In this document: positions 7,582 through 16,052 of the stretch, piece after piece
Layout of the letters: every line of letters begins with the position of its first letter
Position numbering within the stretch: the first letter of the stretch is position 1
Source of the DNA: Bacillota bacterium
GTDB lineage: Bacteria; Bacillota; Sulfobacillia; Sulfobacillales; Sulfobacillaceae
Direction: 5' to 3'
DNA: 33,446 bases
NCBI GenBank assembly: GCA_023488565.1
Contig: JAMDDZ010000153.1
Location: forward strand, 386-33,831
Notes under the pieces: generated by a model
Databases searched by the model: none
Told to the model about the DNA's origin: nothing
The model's input: only the letters and a program-made list of their open reading frames with translations
Made by a program: the position numbers and the translations under genes

Positions 7582-8908
7582 GAACTTGACCGAAAAGTTG
7601 CAGTCGACCTTCAAACGGCTTCGCAACAAAGGGCGGCTGACGGAGGCAGATGTCAAAGAAGCACTGCGCGATGTGCGTTTGGCGCTGTTGGAAGCGGATG
7701 TCAACTTCAAAGTGGTTAAAGACTTTCTAGCCACCGTAGAACGTGATGCGGTGGGCCAAGACATTTTGGAAAGTCTGACTCCAGATCAGGGTGTCGTTCG
7801 GGTAGTTCGGGACCACTTGGTTGCCCTTATGGGAACAACGGTGGAACGCGTCAAAATGTCCTCCAATCCTCCTACAGTGATTTACCTGGTCGGATTGCAA
7901 GGCTCCGGCAAAACTACCTCGGCCGCCAAATTAGCTTTAATGTTGCATCACCAAGGCAGGCAGCCGCTCCTGGTGGCAGCCGACATATACCGCCCAGCCG
8001 CCGTGGATCAATTGGTGGCTTTGGGTGCACAAATCGACATGCCAGTGGTGCATCAGGCGGGGTTAGATCCCGTGGCGTTAGCTCAGTTGGGATTGCAAAA
8101 GAGCCGGCAATTGGCCCGTGATGTGGTGATTGTTGACACTGCCGGACGGCTCCACGTGGACGAACAACTCATGGCAGAACTGCAGAAAATGCAGGGCAAG
8201 GTCCCTGCTCACGAGACATTGCTGGTAGTGGACGCGATGACTGGTCAGGACGCTGTTCGAGTGGCGACAGCCTTTAAAGAATTGTTGCCGTTAACCGGAG
8301 TAATCTTAACCAAACTCGATGGGGATACCCGGGGTGGCGCAGCATTGTCCATTCGTGCGGTGACACAGTTGCCCATAAAACTTGTGGCGACGGGTGAAAA
8401 GGTTGATGCGTTGGAGATATTTCAGCCCGATCGGATGGCCTCTCGTATTTTGGGAATGGGTGACGTGCTGACTTTGATCGAAAAGGCAGAACAAGCCCTA
8501 GATAAAGATGACACCGAGCGTTTGGCTGGACGTATGACCAGCAACTCTTTTAACTTGGAGGACTTTCGCAGCATGCTGAACCAAGTCAAAAAATTGGGCC
8601 CGCTATCCAAAGTGATGGAAATGTTGCCAGGCATGGGACAACTCAGCAAATTCAAGGGCCAGGTCGATGATTCCAGTTTGGTGCGTGTCGAGGCAATTCT
8701 CGATTCGATGACGGTCAAAGAGCGACTGCGTCCCGATATCATCGATGGGAGTCGAAGACGCCGCATAGCCAAGGGCAGTGGCACATCGGTTCAAGAGGTC
8801 AATCGGCTCTTAAAACAATTTCAAGACATGCGGAAAATGATGCATCAATTTAAGGGGCCGGGTGGGAAACGCAAATTGGCCAAGATGCCCTTCCCGCCAC
8901 CCCGCTAA
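7574..8908 (+). CDS. ffh: Signal recognition particle GTPase Ffh
   Basis: This is the SRP54-type subunit, which with SRP RNA binds signal sequences on ribosomes; 444 residues from ATG at 7574, preceded by GGAGGAGGGG. It has the N domain, the G domain with G1 GLQGSGKTTSAAKLA (about residue 107), DIYRPAA, G3 DTAGRLH and G4 TKLDGDTRGG, and then the M domain with Met-rich segments (MLPGMG; MRKMMHQFKG) and RRRRIAKGSGTSVQEVNRLL, the RNA-binding helix. Normal length. SRP RNA itself is not in the window. Confidence 0.97.
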   Translation: MFENLTEKLQSTFKRLRNKGRLTEADVKEALRDVRLALLEADVNFKVVKDFLATVERDAVGQDILESLTPDQGVVRVVRDHLVALMGTTVERVKMSSNPPTVIYLVGLQGSGKTTSAAKLALMLHHQGRQPLLVAADIYRPAAVDQLVALGAQIDMPVVHQAGLDPVALAQLGLQKSRQLARDVVIVDTAGRLHVDEQLMAELQKMQGKVPAHETLLVVDAMTGQDAVRVATAFKELLPLTGVILTKLDGDTRGGAALSIRAVTQLPIKLVATGEKVDALEIFQPDRMASRILGMGDVLTLIEKAEQALDKDDTERLAGRMTSNSFNLEDFRSMLNQVKKLGPLSKVMEMLPGMGQLSKFKGQVDDSSLVRVEAILDSMTVKERLRPDIIDGSRRRRIAKGSGTSVQEVNRLLKQFQDMRKMMHQFKGPGGKRKLAKMPFPPPR

Positions 8909-8940
8909 ACCACTTTGGAAAGGAAGGAGGCACAGAAGAT

Positions 8941-9222
8941 ATGGTGAAAATTCGCTTGCGCCGCATGGGCGCCAAGAAACGACCGTTTTACCGTGTTGTG
9001 GTGGCGGATGCCCGTGCTCCCCGCGACGGACGCTTTATTGAAGAAATAGGGTACTACGACCCGACAAAAGATCCGGCCGTGGTGAAGATTGACGAAGACA
9101 AGGCAGTAAAATGGATTCAGAATGGGGCTCAACCGACCGACACGGCCCGTTCTTTGTTGCGGCAAACCGGTGTTCTTAAAAAGGTCCATGAAATGAAGCA
9201 GACGGCTAAGTCTCATGAGTAG
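8941..9222 (+). CDS. rpsP: 30S ribosomal protein S16
   Basis: This is a 93-residue protein starting MVKIRLRRMGAKKRPFYRVV, the diagnostic S16 N-terminus, with IEEIGYYDP and ALRWIQNGAQPTDT-like (here KAVKWIQNGAQPTDTARSL) downstream. A strong AGGAAGGAGG site lies 10-12 bases before the ATG. The gene follows ffh by 32 bases and overlaps rimM by 8 bases. In many Firmicutes a KH-domain gene (khpA/ylqC) separates rpsP and rimM; it is absent here. Confidence 0.98.
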   Translation: MVKIRLRRMGAKKRPFYRVVVADARAPRDGRFIEEIGYYDPTKDPAVVKIDEDKAVKWIQNGAQPTDTARSLLRQTGVLKKVHEMKQTAKSHE

Positions 9223-9754
9223 CCACCGGATGCAGGATCGTGCGGGTTTTGTGATGGTGGGAGAGATTGTCGGCGTTCACGGAATTGATGGTACGATGAA
9301 AGTCTATCCGACTACCGACTTTGTTGACCGATTGGTACGCAGAAAATCCGTATGGCTGTCTTCCGACGCGAAACCTATCTCGGTTCTCGAAGCGAAAACG
9401 CATCATAATCTGGTGTTAATGCGCCTAGATTCCGTGTCTACGCGAGAACAAGGATTGTTGATGCGAGGGAAAACCTTGTGGGTTCCTGTCGCAGAGCTTC
9501 CGCCATTACCGGACGGGGAATACTATTGGCATCAACTGCTAGGGATGCAGGTTGAAGAGTGCGACACCGGTCGGGTATTGGGAACATTGCAGCATGTTAT
9601 CCGTTCGGGACAGCATCACGATTTGTTTGAGGTCGCCCGCCCTGATGCTAAACCGTTGCTGATTCCGGCTTTGCGGAGGGTCGTGCGCGACGTCGATGTG
9701 GAAGTGAAAGTGATGCGGGTTGTTCTGCCGGACGGTCTGGAGGATGCGACATAA
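9215..9754 (+). CDS. rimM: Ribosome maturation factor RimM
   Basis: This is a 16S processing/30S assembly factor that binds S19 during 3' domain maturation; 179 residues. The N-terminal RimM domain begins VMVGEIVGVHGIDGTMKV (family 'VGxIxGxHGxxGxVKV'). The C-terminal PRC-barrel domain has YYWHQLLGMQVEE, HDLFEVARPDAKPLLIPAL and VVLPDGLED. The start ATG at 9215 overlaps the rpsP end; ATG at 9230 or 9254 is possible, since the local ribosome site is weak. The stop overlaps the trmD ATG by one base. Confidence 0.95.
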   Translation: MSSHRMQDRAGFVMVGEIVGVHGIDGTMKVYPTTDFVDRLVRRKSVWLSSDAKPISVLEAKTHHNLVLMRLDSVSTREQGLLMRGKTLWVPVAELPPLPDGEYYWHQLLGMQVEECDTGRVLGTLQHVIRSGQHHDLFEVARPDAKPLLIPALRRVVRDVDVEVKVMRVVLPDGLEDAT

Positions 9755-10491
9755 TGATCATCCAGGTGGTCACCTTGTTTCCCGAGATGATGGCTGGGGT
9801 GTTTGAGACGAGCATTATGAAAAGAGCTCAAGACAAGGCCTTAGTGGAATTGCGTCTAGTTCCCTTACGTTGGTTCGGTGTGGGGCCTCATCGCATCACC
9901 GATGACTATCCTTTTGGGGGCGGCGTAGGCATGGTATTGCGCCCCGATGTGGTGGTGCCAGCAGTTGAGTGGGCCATGATGCATCATGCGCTTCCCGGCA
10001 AAGTGGTGGTGACGTCTGCACAGGGCACCCCGTTTGGCCAAAAAACGGCCGAGGCATGGTCCCACTGTGAGCATTTAATATTCGTCGCGGGCCATTATGA
10101 AGGCGTGGATCAGCGGGCTATCGATCTTTTGCGGGCTGAAGAAGTCTCGGTGGGAGACTTCGTTGTGACAGGTGGCGAGTTGCCTGTTATGATAATGGTC
10201 GATGCCGTGGTACGATTGCTGCCAGGGGTTTTAGGCGCCCGTGGCGGAGCGTTGGAGGATTCATTTAGCCAAGATCTCGATGGCTTGCTGGAGGGTCCTC
10301 AATATACCCGTCCACAGAATTATCGCAACCTGGAGGTTCCAGGGGTGCTGGTTTCGGGTAACCACGCCAAAGTGGCGGATTATAAACGTAACGTGCGCCA
10401 AGAGGTGACTCGTTCCCGTCGGCCGGATCTGTTACACGATAGTGACGTCCATTTACTAAAGAAAGGAGGAGATACAGGTGGATTACATTAA
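9754..10491 (+). CDS. trmD: tRNA (guanine-N1)-methyltransferase TrmD
   Basis: This trefoil-knot SPOUT methyltransferase makes m1G37 in tRNA and prevents +1 frameshifting; 245 residues. It starts MIIQVVTLFPEMM. It shows the knot motifs HLIFVAGHYEGVDQRAIDLL and EVSVGDFVVTGGELPVMIM ('SIGDYVLTGGE'), then the C-terminal QYTRPQNYRNLEVPGVLVSG and GNHAKVADYKR. ATG at 9754 is coupled to rimM (TAATG). The 3' end overlaps rplS by 14 bases, placing the rplS ribosome site inside trmD. Confidence 0.97.
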   Translation: MIIQVVTLFPEMMAGVFETSIMKRAQDKALVELRLVPLRWFGVGPHRITDDYPFGGGVGMVLRPDVVVPAVEWAMMHHALPGKVVVTSAQGTPFGQKTAEAWSHCEHLIFVAGHYEGVDQRAIDLLRAEEVSVGDFVVTGGELPVMIMVDAVVRLLPGVLGARGGALEDSFSQDLDGLLEGPQYTRPQNYRNLEVPGVLVSGNHAKVADYKRNVRQEVTRSRRPDLLHDSDVHLLKKGGDTGGLH

Positions 10492-10819
10492 ACTTTTAGA
10501 GGAAGACCAAATGCGGCACGATATTCCTGCGTTTCGACCTGGCGATACCGTGCGGGTGGCCGTAAAAATTCGTGAAGGGAATCGCGAACGAACTCAGATG
10601 TATGAGGGGGTCGTAATTGCCATTAAGGGCACGGGATTATCCAAGACGATTACGGTGCGCCGCGTAAGTTACGGCGTGGGCGTGGAGAGGATTTTTTTGT
10701 TGCATTCGCCACGATTGGAATCCATTGAAGTGGTGCGTAGGGGTAAGGTGCGCCGCGCTAAACTCTATTACTTAAGAAAATTGCGTGGTAAGGCAGCGCG
10801 GATTAAGGAACGCCGGTAG
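10478..10819 (+). CDS. rplS: 50S ribosomal protein L19
   Basis: This is a 113-residue protein with the L19 signature: IPAFRPGDTVRVAVKIREGN, QMYEGVVIAIKGTGLSKTIT, RRVSYGVGVERIFLLHSPRL and KVRRAKLYYLRKLRGKAARI. The GTG start at 10478 is preceded by AAAGGAGG (10462-10469), preferred to ATG at 10511, which has no such site. L19 lies at the 30S-50S interface. A G-rich 65-base spacer with a small hairpin separates it from lepB. Confidence 0.97.
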   Translation: MDYIKLLEEDQMRHDIPAFRPGDTVRVAVKIREGNRERTQMYEGVVIAIKGTGLSKTITVRRVSYGVGVERIFLLHSPRLESIEVVRRGKVRRAKLYYLRKLRGKAARIKERR

Positions 10820-10884
10820 CAGATGGGTCAGGCGGGGGTACTCTCAGGTGGAGGGTGCCTTCGCCCTGCGTAAGGGGGTATTCG

Positions 10885-11397
10885 GTGTCGCAAAGAAGTG
10901 GCTGGCGAGAAATTATAGAGACCGTGGTCTTAGCATTTGTGCTGGCATTTTTAATTCGCACTTTTGTGTTTGAATCATTTCAAGTTCAAGGCACATCAAT
11001 GTTACCCACGCTGAAAAATAACGAGCGGGTGCTGGTCAACAAATTAATTTATGACTTCGAAACACCAAAAACCGGGCAGATTGTGGTATTCAAGTCCCCG
11101 GTAAACAAATCCCAGGATTGGATCAAACGGGTTATTGGGGTTCCGGGAGACGTCATTAGTGTGAGAAACAATGTGGTATATATTGATGGAAAGCGCTATC
11201 ACGAGCCCTTTTTAAAATATCGGCAATCGATGAATGTGGCCCCGATCAAGGTCCCTCCGGGGGATTTATGGGTGGAGGGGGACAACAGGCCCAAGAGTTT
11301 TGACAGTCGGTACTTTGGGTTTCTTCCCATGAAAAATCTCAAAGGGCAGGCGTTTTTGGTTTGGTGGCCCTTATCGGAACTACATTGGTTAAACTAG
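10885..11397 (+). CDS. lepB: Type I signal peptidase
   Basis: This membrane-anchored Ser/Lys protease removes Sec/Tat signal peptides; 170 residues from GTG at 10885, six bases after AAGGGGG. There is one N-terminal transmembrane helix (about residues 8-30), then box B with nucleophile Ser38 in GTSMLPT, box D with general-base Lys81 in DWIKRVIGVPGD, and box E GDNRPKSFDSRYFG. It is short, as in Gram-positive SipS-type enzymes. Its location beside the SRP genes and L19 suits a role in processing exported proteins. An earlier in-frame ATG at 10855 lacks a better ribosome site. Confidence 0.95.
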   Translation: MSQRSGWREIIETVVLAFVLAFLIRTFVFESFQVQGTSMLPTLKNNERVLVNKLIYDFETPKTGQIVVFKSPVNKSQDWIKRVIGVPGDVISVRNNVVYIDGKRYHEPFLKYRQSMNVAPIKVPPGDLWVEGDNRPKSFDSRYFGFLPMKNLKGQAFLVWWPLSELHWLN

Positions 11398-11401
11398 GTC
11401 T

Positions 11402-12163
11402 ATGACAAAGAGTAAGTCGTGGTATCCCGGGCACATGATTGCCACCCAGAAAGTCATCCGGGAACTGGCCCCATATTTGACCGCCTTTGTGGAGGTAGTG
11501 GATGCCAGAGCACCGGAACTGACTCGCCATCAGCCTATGGCTCAGTGGGTGGGTCGCGCTAAACGCGTGGTGGTGCTGAATAAAATGGAATTGGCCGACG
11601 CCGAGGCGACGGAGTCCTGGCTTGAGTGGTATCGGAACCATGGCGTGATTGCTGTGGCGCTAAATGCCACCGCTCATCAATCAGAGCAACAATTGCGTGC
11701 TGTTTTAAAGCAAGCCTTAGAACCACCATATCGGCTAGCGGTAGTAGGATTGCCCAACTTAGGGAAATCAACATTGCTAAATCGTATGGTGGGCAAACAT
11801 CGGGTGGCTACTGGTGCCAAGCCTGGGGTGACCAGAGGACCGCAATGGATTCGGTTGCCTGGTGGCTGGGAATGGCTGGACTTGCCTGGCGTAGTGACAC
11901 CGTCTAAATCCAAGGATTGGCGATTAAAATTGTTAGGTGTAGTTCCGGTTCCGGCCGAAGAATTGGAAGAGATGGCGGAGCGGGCCTGGCAGTGGATGTT
12001 TCCTGAAGAAAACGGCGACTGGGAGGCATGGGGACGCTCGCGTGGGTACTTGATGACGGGAGGCCGGGTAGATTTGCATCGTACCGCTCAAGCCGTGCTC
12101 ATTGCGGTACGTGATGGCGCCTTTGGACCGCGTAGTGTGGAGTGGCCTCCCCATGTCAAGTAG
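11402..12163 (+). CDS. rbgA: Ribosome biogenesis GTPase RbgA (YlqF)
   Basis: This circularly permuted GTPase is needed for late 50S assembly; 253 residues. It starts MTKSKSWYPGHM, the family's N-terminal 'WFPGHM' element. G motifs occur in permuted order: G4 VLNKMEL (about residue 60), G1 GLPNLGKSTLLN (about 118), G2-region GVTRGPQWI and G3 DLPGVV. A C-terminal ANTAR-like helical tail follows. The gene begins four bases after lepB and ends overlapping rnhB by 11 bases. Confidence 0.95.
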   Translation: MTKSKSWYPGHMIATQKVIRELAPYLTAFVEVVDARAPELTRHQPMAQWVGRAKRVVVLNKMELADAEATESWLEWYRNHGVIAVALNATAHQSEQQLRAVLKQALEPPYRLAVVGLPNLGKSTLLNRMVGKHRVATGAKPGVTRGPQWIRLPGGWEWLDLPGVVTPSKSKDWRLKLLGVVPVPAEELEEMAERAWQWMFPEENGDWEAWGRSRGYLMTGGRVDLHRTAQAVLIAVRDGAFGPRSVEWPPHVK

Positions 12164-12779
12164 CCGAGTCCAACCCGAGACTTGGTGGGAAGAGCTGTCC
12201 CGCTATGAAACTCCTTATTGGGTGGCCAGCCGCTTGGTGGCAGGGGTCGATGAGGTCGGACGGGGGCCCTTGGCTGGACCCGTCGTTGCCGCGGCGGTGA
12301 TCTTGGATCCTTCTTGCCCGGTTCTGGGAATCCGCGATTCCAAGGCGTTGACGGCATTGGCCCGTGCCAGACTTTATCCGGAAATTTTACATAACGCGGT
12401 GGCTGTTGGCGTAGGAATGGTAGGGCCACGTACCATCGACCGAATAAATATTTATCAGGCATCCAAAGTGGCGATGCAACGGGCGATTACAGCCATGGAG
12501 GTTACGCCCCACGTAGTGCTCAGCGACGCGATGCCGCTTCAAGGACCCTATATGGTTCAATCGATTACTCATGGGGACGCGGTGTCGGTAAGCATCGGGG
12601 CGGCATCCATTGTCGCGAAAGTCATCCGCGACCGTTATATGGAGGCGCTGGATGTTGTCTATCCGGGATATGGCTTCGCCCGGCATAAAGGTTATCCGAC
12701 TGTTTTGCATCGAAAGCGATTACGAGAATTAGGCCCTAGTCCTTGTCACCGCCGCAGTTTCCACTGGGATGAGCCGTAG
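12153..12779 (+). CDS. rnhB: Ribonuclease HII
   Basis: The enzyme removes ribonucleotides and RNA from RNA:DNA hybrids; 208 residues from ATG at 12153 (the longer frame from 12102 lies inside rbgA). Active-site parts are AGVDEVGRGPLAGPVVAAA (Asp-Glu), IRDSKAL, VLSDAMPL (third acidic residue) and SIVAKVIRDRYMEALD (fourth), then YGFARHKGYPT and the closing HRRSF. Family members usually have 'DG' where this protein has 'SDA', but the Asp is kept. It is the last gene of the rpsP-rnhB run before the topA promoter region. Confidence 0.95.
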   Translation: MSSSRVQPETWWEELSRYETPYWVASRLVAGVDEVGRGPLAGPVVAAAVILDPSCPVLGIRDSKALTALARARLYPEILHNAVAVGVGMVGPRTIDRINIYQASKVAMQRAITAMEVTPHVVLSDAMPLQGPYMVQSITHGDAVSVSIGAASIVAKVIRDRYMEALDVVYPGYGFARHKGYPTVLHRKRLRELGPSPCHRRSFHWDEP

Positions 12780-12818
12780 CGTCAGGTCAACAATATAAGG
12801 AAGCTTGGAGAAATTTGT

Positions 12819-12824
12819 TATAAT
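12819..12824 (+). promoter_or_regulatory. Probable -10 element for topA
   Basis: TATAAT within TTGTTATAATAGACC lies about 30 bases before the topA start and outside rnhB. No good -35 hexamer stands 16-18 bases upstream, so the promoter may need an activator or be weak. Confidence 0.45.
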
Positions 12825-12853
12825 AGACCAATGTCATTGCGGGGGGTGCAGGA

Positions 12854-14968
12854 TTGCCTAAGGCCAAACCGTTAATTATCGTGGAGTCGCCAGCCAAGGC
12901 CAAAACGATCAGTCGCTTTTTAGGGAAGCGGTACCAAGTCAAAGCATCTATGGGCCATGTACGGGATCTGCCCAAGAGTCAGTTTGGGGTAGACGTGGAG
13001 CATGGCTTTACGCCGCGTTATATTACCATTCGCGGCAAAGGGCCAATTTTGAAGCAATTGAAGGATGCTGCCAAAAAGGCCGATAAGGTATTCTTGGCTA
13101 CTGACCCGGACCGCGAAGGGGAAGCGATTTCGTGGCACTTGGCGGAAGCTTTGGGCATTCAACCGGAAGCCACCCGGCGCATCGAATTTCACGAAATTAC
13201 CAAAGACGCGGTGAGCCATGCCATTCGCAATGCACGCCCCGTATATATGCCTAAAGTTAATGCCCAACAGGCGAGGAGGATATTGGATCGGGTTGTTGGA
13301 TACCAGTTATCTCCCTTACTATGGCACAAAATTCGGCCCGGCTTGTCTGCGGGCAGGGTTCAGTCCGCTGCCCTTAAGTTATTGGTCGACCGGGAAGATG
13401 AAATTTTAGCGTTTGTACCGGTGCAGTATTTTACGGCGAGCCTTGAAGCAGGTCAAGGCGCACTCTCTTTGCAAGCCGATTATGTGGGACCGCGGGGCGA
13501 AAAAGGCCGACTCGGCGCTTCCGATGTGGAAATGGTTCTTGGGCATGTAGGGGTTGGTTCCCGGGTATTGGTGCAATCTGTTAAGACCCGTGAACGACGT
13601 CGATTTCCTGCACCGGCTTTTACCACGTCAACACTGCAGCAAGAGGCGTCTAGACGTCTGGGGTATTCGGTAAAACGGACGATGAGCTTGGCGCAGCAAC
13701 TGTACGAAGGACTAGAAGTAGCCGGGGAAGGGACCGTAGGTTTAGTCACCTACATTCGCACGGACTCGGTGCGGGTAGCCGACATAGCCGAAACAGAGGC
13801 CAAACGATACATCTCGTTGCATTATGGCGACGCCTACCTAAAAGATCAGATGACCTCGCGGCCAAATCGGGATCCGGTGGGATCCCAAGGTGCCCACGAG
13901 GCGATTCGTCCAACGGTGTTGACTCGGCATCCTGACCAACTCAAGAATAGCTTGAATCGCGATCAATTGCGTCTTTACCGGTTAATTTGGGAACGATTTG
14001 TCGCTAGCCAAATGGCACCCTTGGTATATGATGCCACCACCATTGAGTTAGTGGCGGAGCATGGCGAGCAATTTCGAGCCCATGGCGCGGTCATCAAGTT
14101 TAAAGGATTTACTGAAATCTATTTAGAAGCGCAGGACGGCACTGATGCCAACTCTGACAAAGAGTTCGATTCGTCATTGCGTCCCCTGCCCGATGTCGCC
14201 GAGGGAACCGAGTTGGTGATTTCCCATATTAGTGCTGCGGAGCACTTTACAGAACCGCCTGCGCGGTTTAACGAAGCCATGCTGGTCAAGACTCTGGAAG
14301 AACTAGGAATTGGAAGGCCATCGACCTACGCCCCTATTATTGAAACTTTATTGCAACGGCAGTATGTCGAACGGTCCCAAAAGCGCCTATTACCTACAGC
14401 ATTGGGATGTGTTGTGGTCGAGCTTTTACGCGAATATTTTCCGGAAATCGTGAATACGGCGTTCACCGCAGAAGTGGAGAGCCAATTGGACCGAGTGGAG
14501 TCCAACGAGATGGCATGGCAAGATGTGCTGGGGCAATTTTATGCACCATTTGCGGCAGAATTGGCGCGTGCCGAAGCAGATGTAGAAAAGTTGGAACTTC
14601 CTAAAGAAAGCACGGACGAAGTCTGCGAGAAGTGCGGCAAACCAATGGAAGTCAAATACGGACGTTTTGGAAAGTTTTTGGCTTGTACGGGATATCCCGA
14701 ATGCCAGTTCACCAAACCTTATTTGGAAAAGACCGCGGCCTTGTGCCCTCGCTGTGGAAAACCGCTAGTAATCCGCCGAACCCGCAGGGGGCGCACTTTT
14801 TACGGATGCAGCGGATTTCCCGAATGCGACTTTGTGACTTGGAACCAACCTACGGATAAAGTGTGCCCTCAGTGTGGATCATCAATGGCAGTCAAGCGCC
14901 GTGCTCATCGCGAAAGTTTCCTCTGTCTTAAGGAGGGATGCGGGTATGAATCTGAACAAGCCCAATGA
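12854..14968 (+). CDS. topA: DNA topoisomerase I (type IA)
   Basis: The enzyme relaxes negative supercoils; 704 residues from TTG at 12854 after GGGGGGTG. The Toprim domain has PLIIVESPAKAKTISRFLG and ATDPDREGEAISWHLAE (Asp-x-Asp-x-Glu metal site). The active-site tyrosine is Tyr300 in VGLVTYIRTDSVR. LEELGIGRPSTYAPIIETL is the conserved C-gate region. Three C4 zinc motifs close the protein: CEKCGK...CTGYPEC, CPRCGK...CSGFPEC and CPQCGS...CLKEGC. Length and layout match Firmicute TopA. It is followed by a small ORF and xerC, with trmFO missing from the usual place. Confidence 0.97.
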   Translation: MPKAKPLIIVESPAKAKTISRFLGKRYQVKASMGHVRDLPKSQFGVDVEHGFTPRYITIRGKGPILKQLKDAAKKADKVFLATDPDREGEAISWHLAEALGIQPEATRRIEFHEITKDAVSHAIRNARPVYMPKVNAQQARRILDRVVGYQLSPLLWHKIRPGLSAGRVQSAALKLLVDREDEILAFVPVQYFTASLEAGQGALSLQADYVGPRGEKGRLGASDVEMVLGHVGVGSRVLVQSVKTRERRRFPAPAFTTSTLQQEASRRLGYSVKRTMSLAQQLYEGLEVAGEGTVGLVTYIRTDSVRVADIAETEAKRYISLHYGDAYLKDQMTSRPNRDPVGSQGAHEAIRPTVLTRHPDQLKNSLNRDQLRLYRLIWERFVASQMAPLVYDATTIELVAEHGEQFRAHGAVIKFKGFTEIYLEAQDGTDANSDKEFDSSLRPLPDVAEGTELVISHISAAEHFTEPPARFNEAMLVKTLEELGIGRPSTYAPIIETLLQRQYVERSQKRLLPTALGCVVVELLREYFPEIVNTAFTAEVESQLDRVESNEMAWQDVLGQFYAPFAAELARAEADVEKLELPKESTDEVCEKCGKPMEVKYGRFGKFLACTGYPECQFTKPYLEKTAALCPRCGKPLVIRRTRRGRTFYGCSGFPECDFVTWNQPTDKVCPQCGSSMAVKRRAHRESFLCLKEGCGYESEQAQ

Positions 14969-15149
14969 TCTAGTCACCGTGGGAAGGGTGGAGTGCTTAA
15001 ACTCTTTGGGAAGTGCCTCAATGGCTAAGGGAATATTCCTGGCCCGGGTTCGTGATGAATGCCAGCGCCTTTTACATGAAAAGGCGCTGATCGATCTCTT
15101 AGAGTGTTTTGCGGGGCCAGGAGGGCACACCAATGTCCAAGCCAGTTAG
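14946..15149 (+). CDS. Small unknown protein (67 aa) bridging topA and xerC
   Basis: ATG at 14946 is preceded nine bases earlier by AAGGAGG (14930-14936), a full ribosome site that lies inside the last topA codons in another frame. The product starts MNLNKPNDLVTVGRVECLN and contains a helical stretch, ARVRDECQRLLHEKALIDLL. It fills the 164-base topA-xerC gap and overlaps both neighbours, as coupled genes do. No family is recognised. It could be a leader peptide or a true small protein; an unused ORF is also possible. Confidence 0.4.
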   Translation: MNLNKPNDLVTVGRVECLNSLGSASMAKGIFLARVRDECQRLLHEKALIDLLECFAGPGGHTNVQAS

Positions 15150-16032
15150 TCCCTGGATTGCCGATTATCTTAGACATCTACGGGCAGTGGAAGGGCGATC
15201 TGCTGAAACATTGCGCGCCTACGAGTCGGATTTGCTCCAATTCGAAGAACAGATAGGAGACTTAGACTTGGTTGACGCCAAGGCCATCCGACGTTGGTTG
15301 CTGCAACTGGGGGAATCAGGGATCTCTGCTCGCAGCATGTCTCGCAAGTTATCGGTGGTCCGCTCTTTTTATCGTTACTTGGAACAGGAGCGGTTGCGAA
15401 CGACTAATCCGGCCCGCCGGGTGCTGTCCCCCAAGTTTCGCGCGCATTTGCCCCGAGTATTGACCATTGATGAGATCACGGCGATGATGGAAACAGCCTG
15501 TCTGGAGCATGGCCCATTAGGTGTACGCAATTTGGGTTTGATCGAAACTATGTATGGAGCGGGGTTGCGCAGTCAAGAAGTGGTGGACATGAATCTCCGA
15601 GATATTTTTTGGGATGATGGGATGATTAAAGTGACAGGCAAAGGACGTAAAGAGCGTGTGGTGCCCTTGGGCCGATATGGCCTGACGGCATTGCGCAGGT
15701 ATGTGACGGAGTCGCGTCCTTATTTGGTGAAAACTGCGACCGAAGCTTTGTTCCTCAATCGTCGCGGCGGCCGACTGACCACTCGCAGCGTGCGTCGCAT
15801 CGTCAAGATTACTATGTTGCGGAGTGCGGTAAGCCGTAACATTAGTCCGCACTGGTTGCGCCATTCTTACGCAACCCATTTATTAATGAACGGAGCCGAC
15901 TTACGCATTGTCCAGGAGTTGCTTGGCCACGCCAATTTGCGTACTACGCAAATTTACACTCATGTCTCGCAAGACCAACTGACCCGAGTGTACCAGGCGG
16001 CTCATCCGCGGGCTCGGCGCAATTTAGAGTAA
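15133..16032 (+). CDS. xerC: Tyrosine recombinase XerC (CodV)
   Basis: This is a site-specific recombinase that resolves chromosome dimers at dif; 299 residues from ATG at 15133, after CCAGGAGGG. The N-terminal SAM-like core-binding domain has YLRHLRAVEGRSAETLRAYE. The catalytic domain carries Arg in GAGLRSQEVV, Lys in VTGKGRKERVVPL, His-x-x-Arg in HWLRHSYATHLL, His in ELLGHANLRTT and nucleophile Tyr in TQIYTHVS. The xerC-hslV-hslU-codY order equals codV-clpQ-clpY-codY of Bacillus, so the name is supported by synteny. Confidence 0.94.
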   Translation: MSKPVSPWIADYLRHLRAVEGRSAETLRAYESDLLQFEEQIGDLDLVDAKAIRRWLLQLGESGISARSMSRKLSVVRSFYRYLEQERLRTTNPARRVLSPKFRAHLPRVLTIDEITAMMETACLEHGPLGVRNLGLIETMYGAGLRSQEVVDMNLRDIFWDDGMIKVTGKGRKERVVPLGRYGLTALRRYVTESRPYLVKTATEALFLNRRGGRLTTRSVRRIVKITMLRSAVSRNISPHWLRHSYATHLLMNGADLRIVQELLGHANLRTTQIYTHVSQDQLTRVYQAAHPRARRNLE

Positions 16033-16052
16033 TATTTATGGAGGGTCAAATT

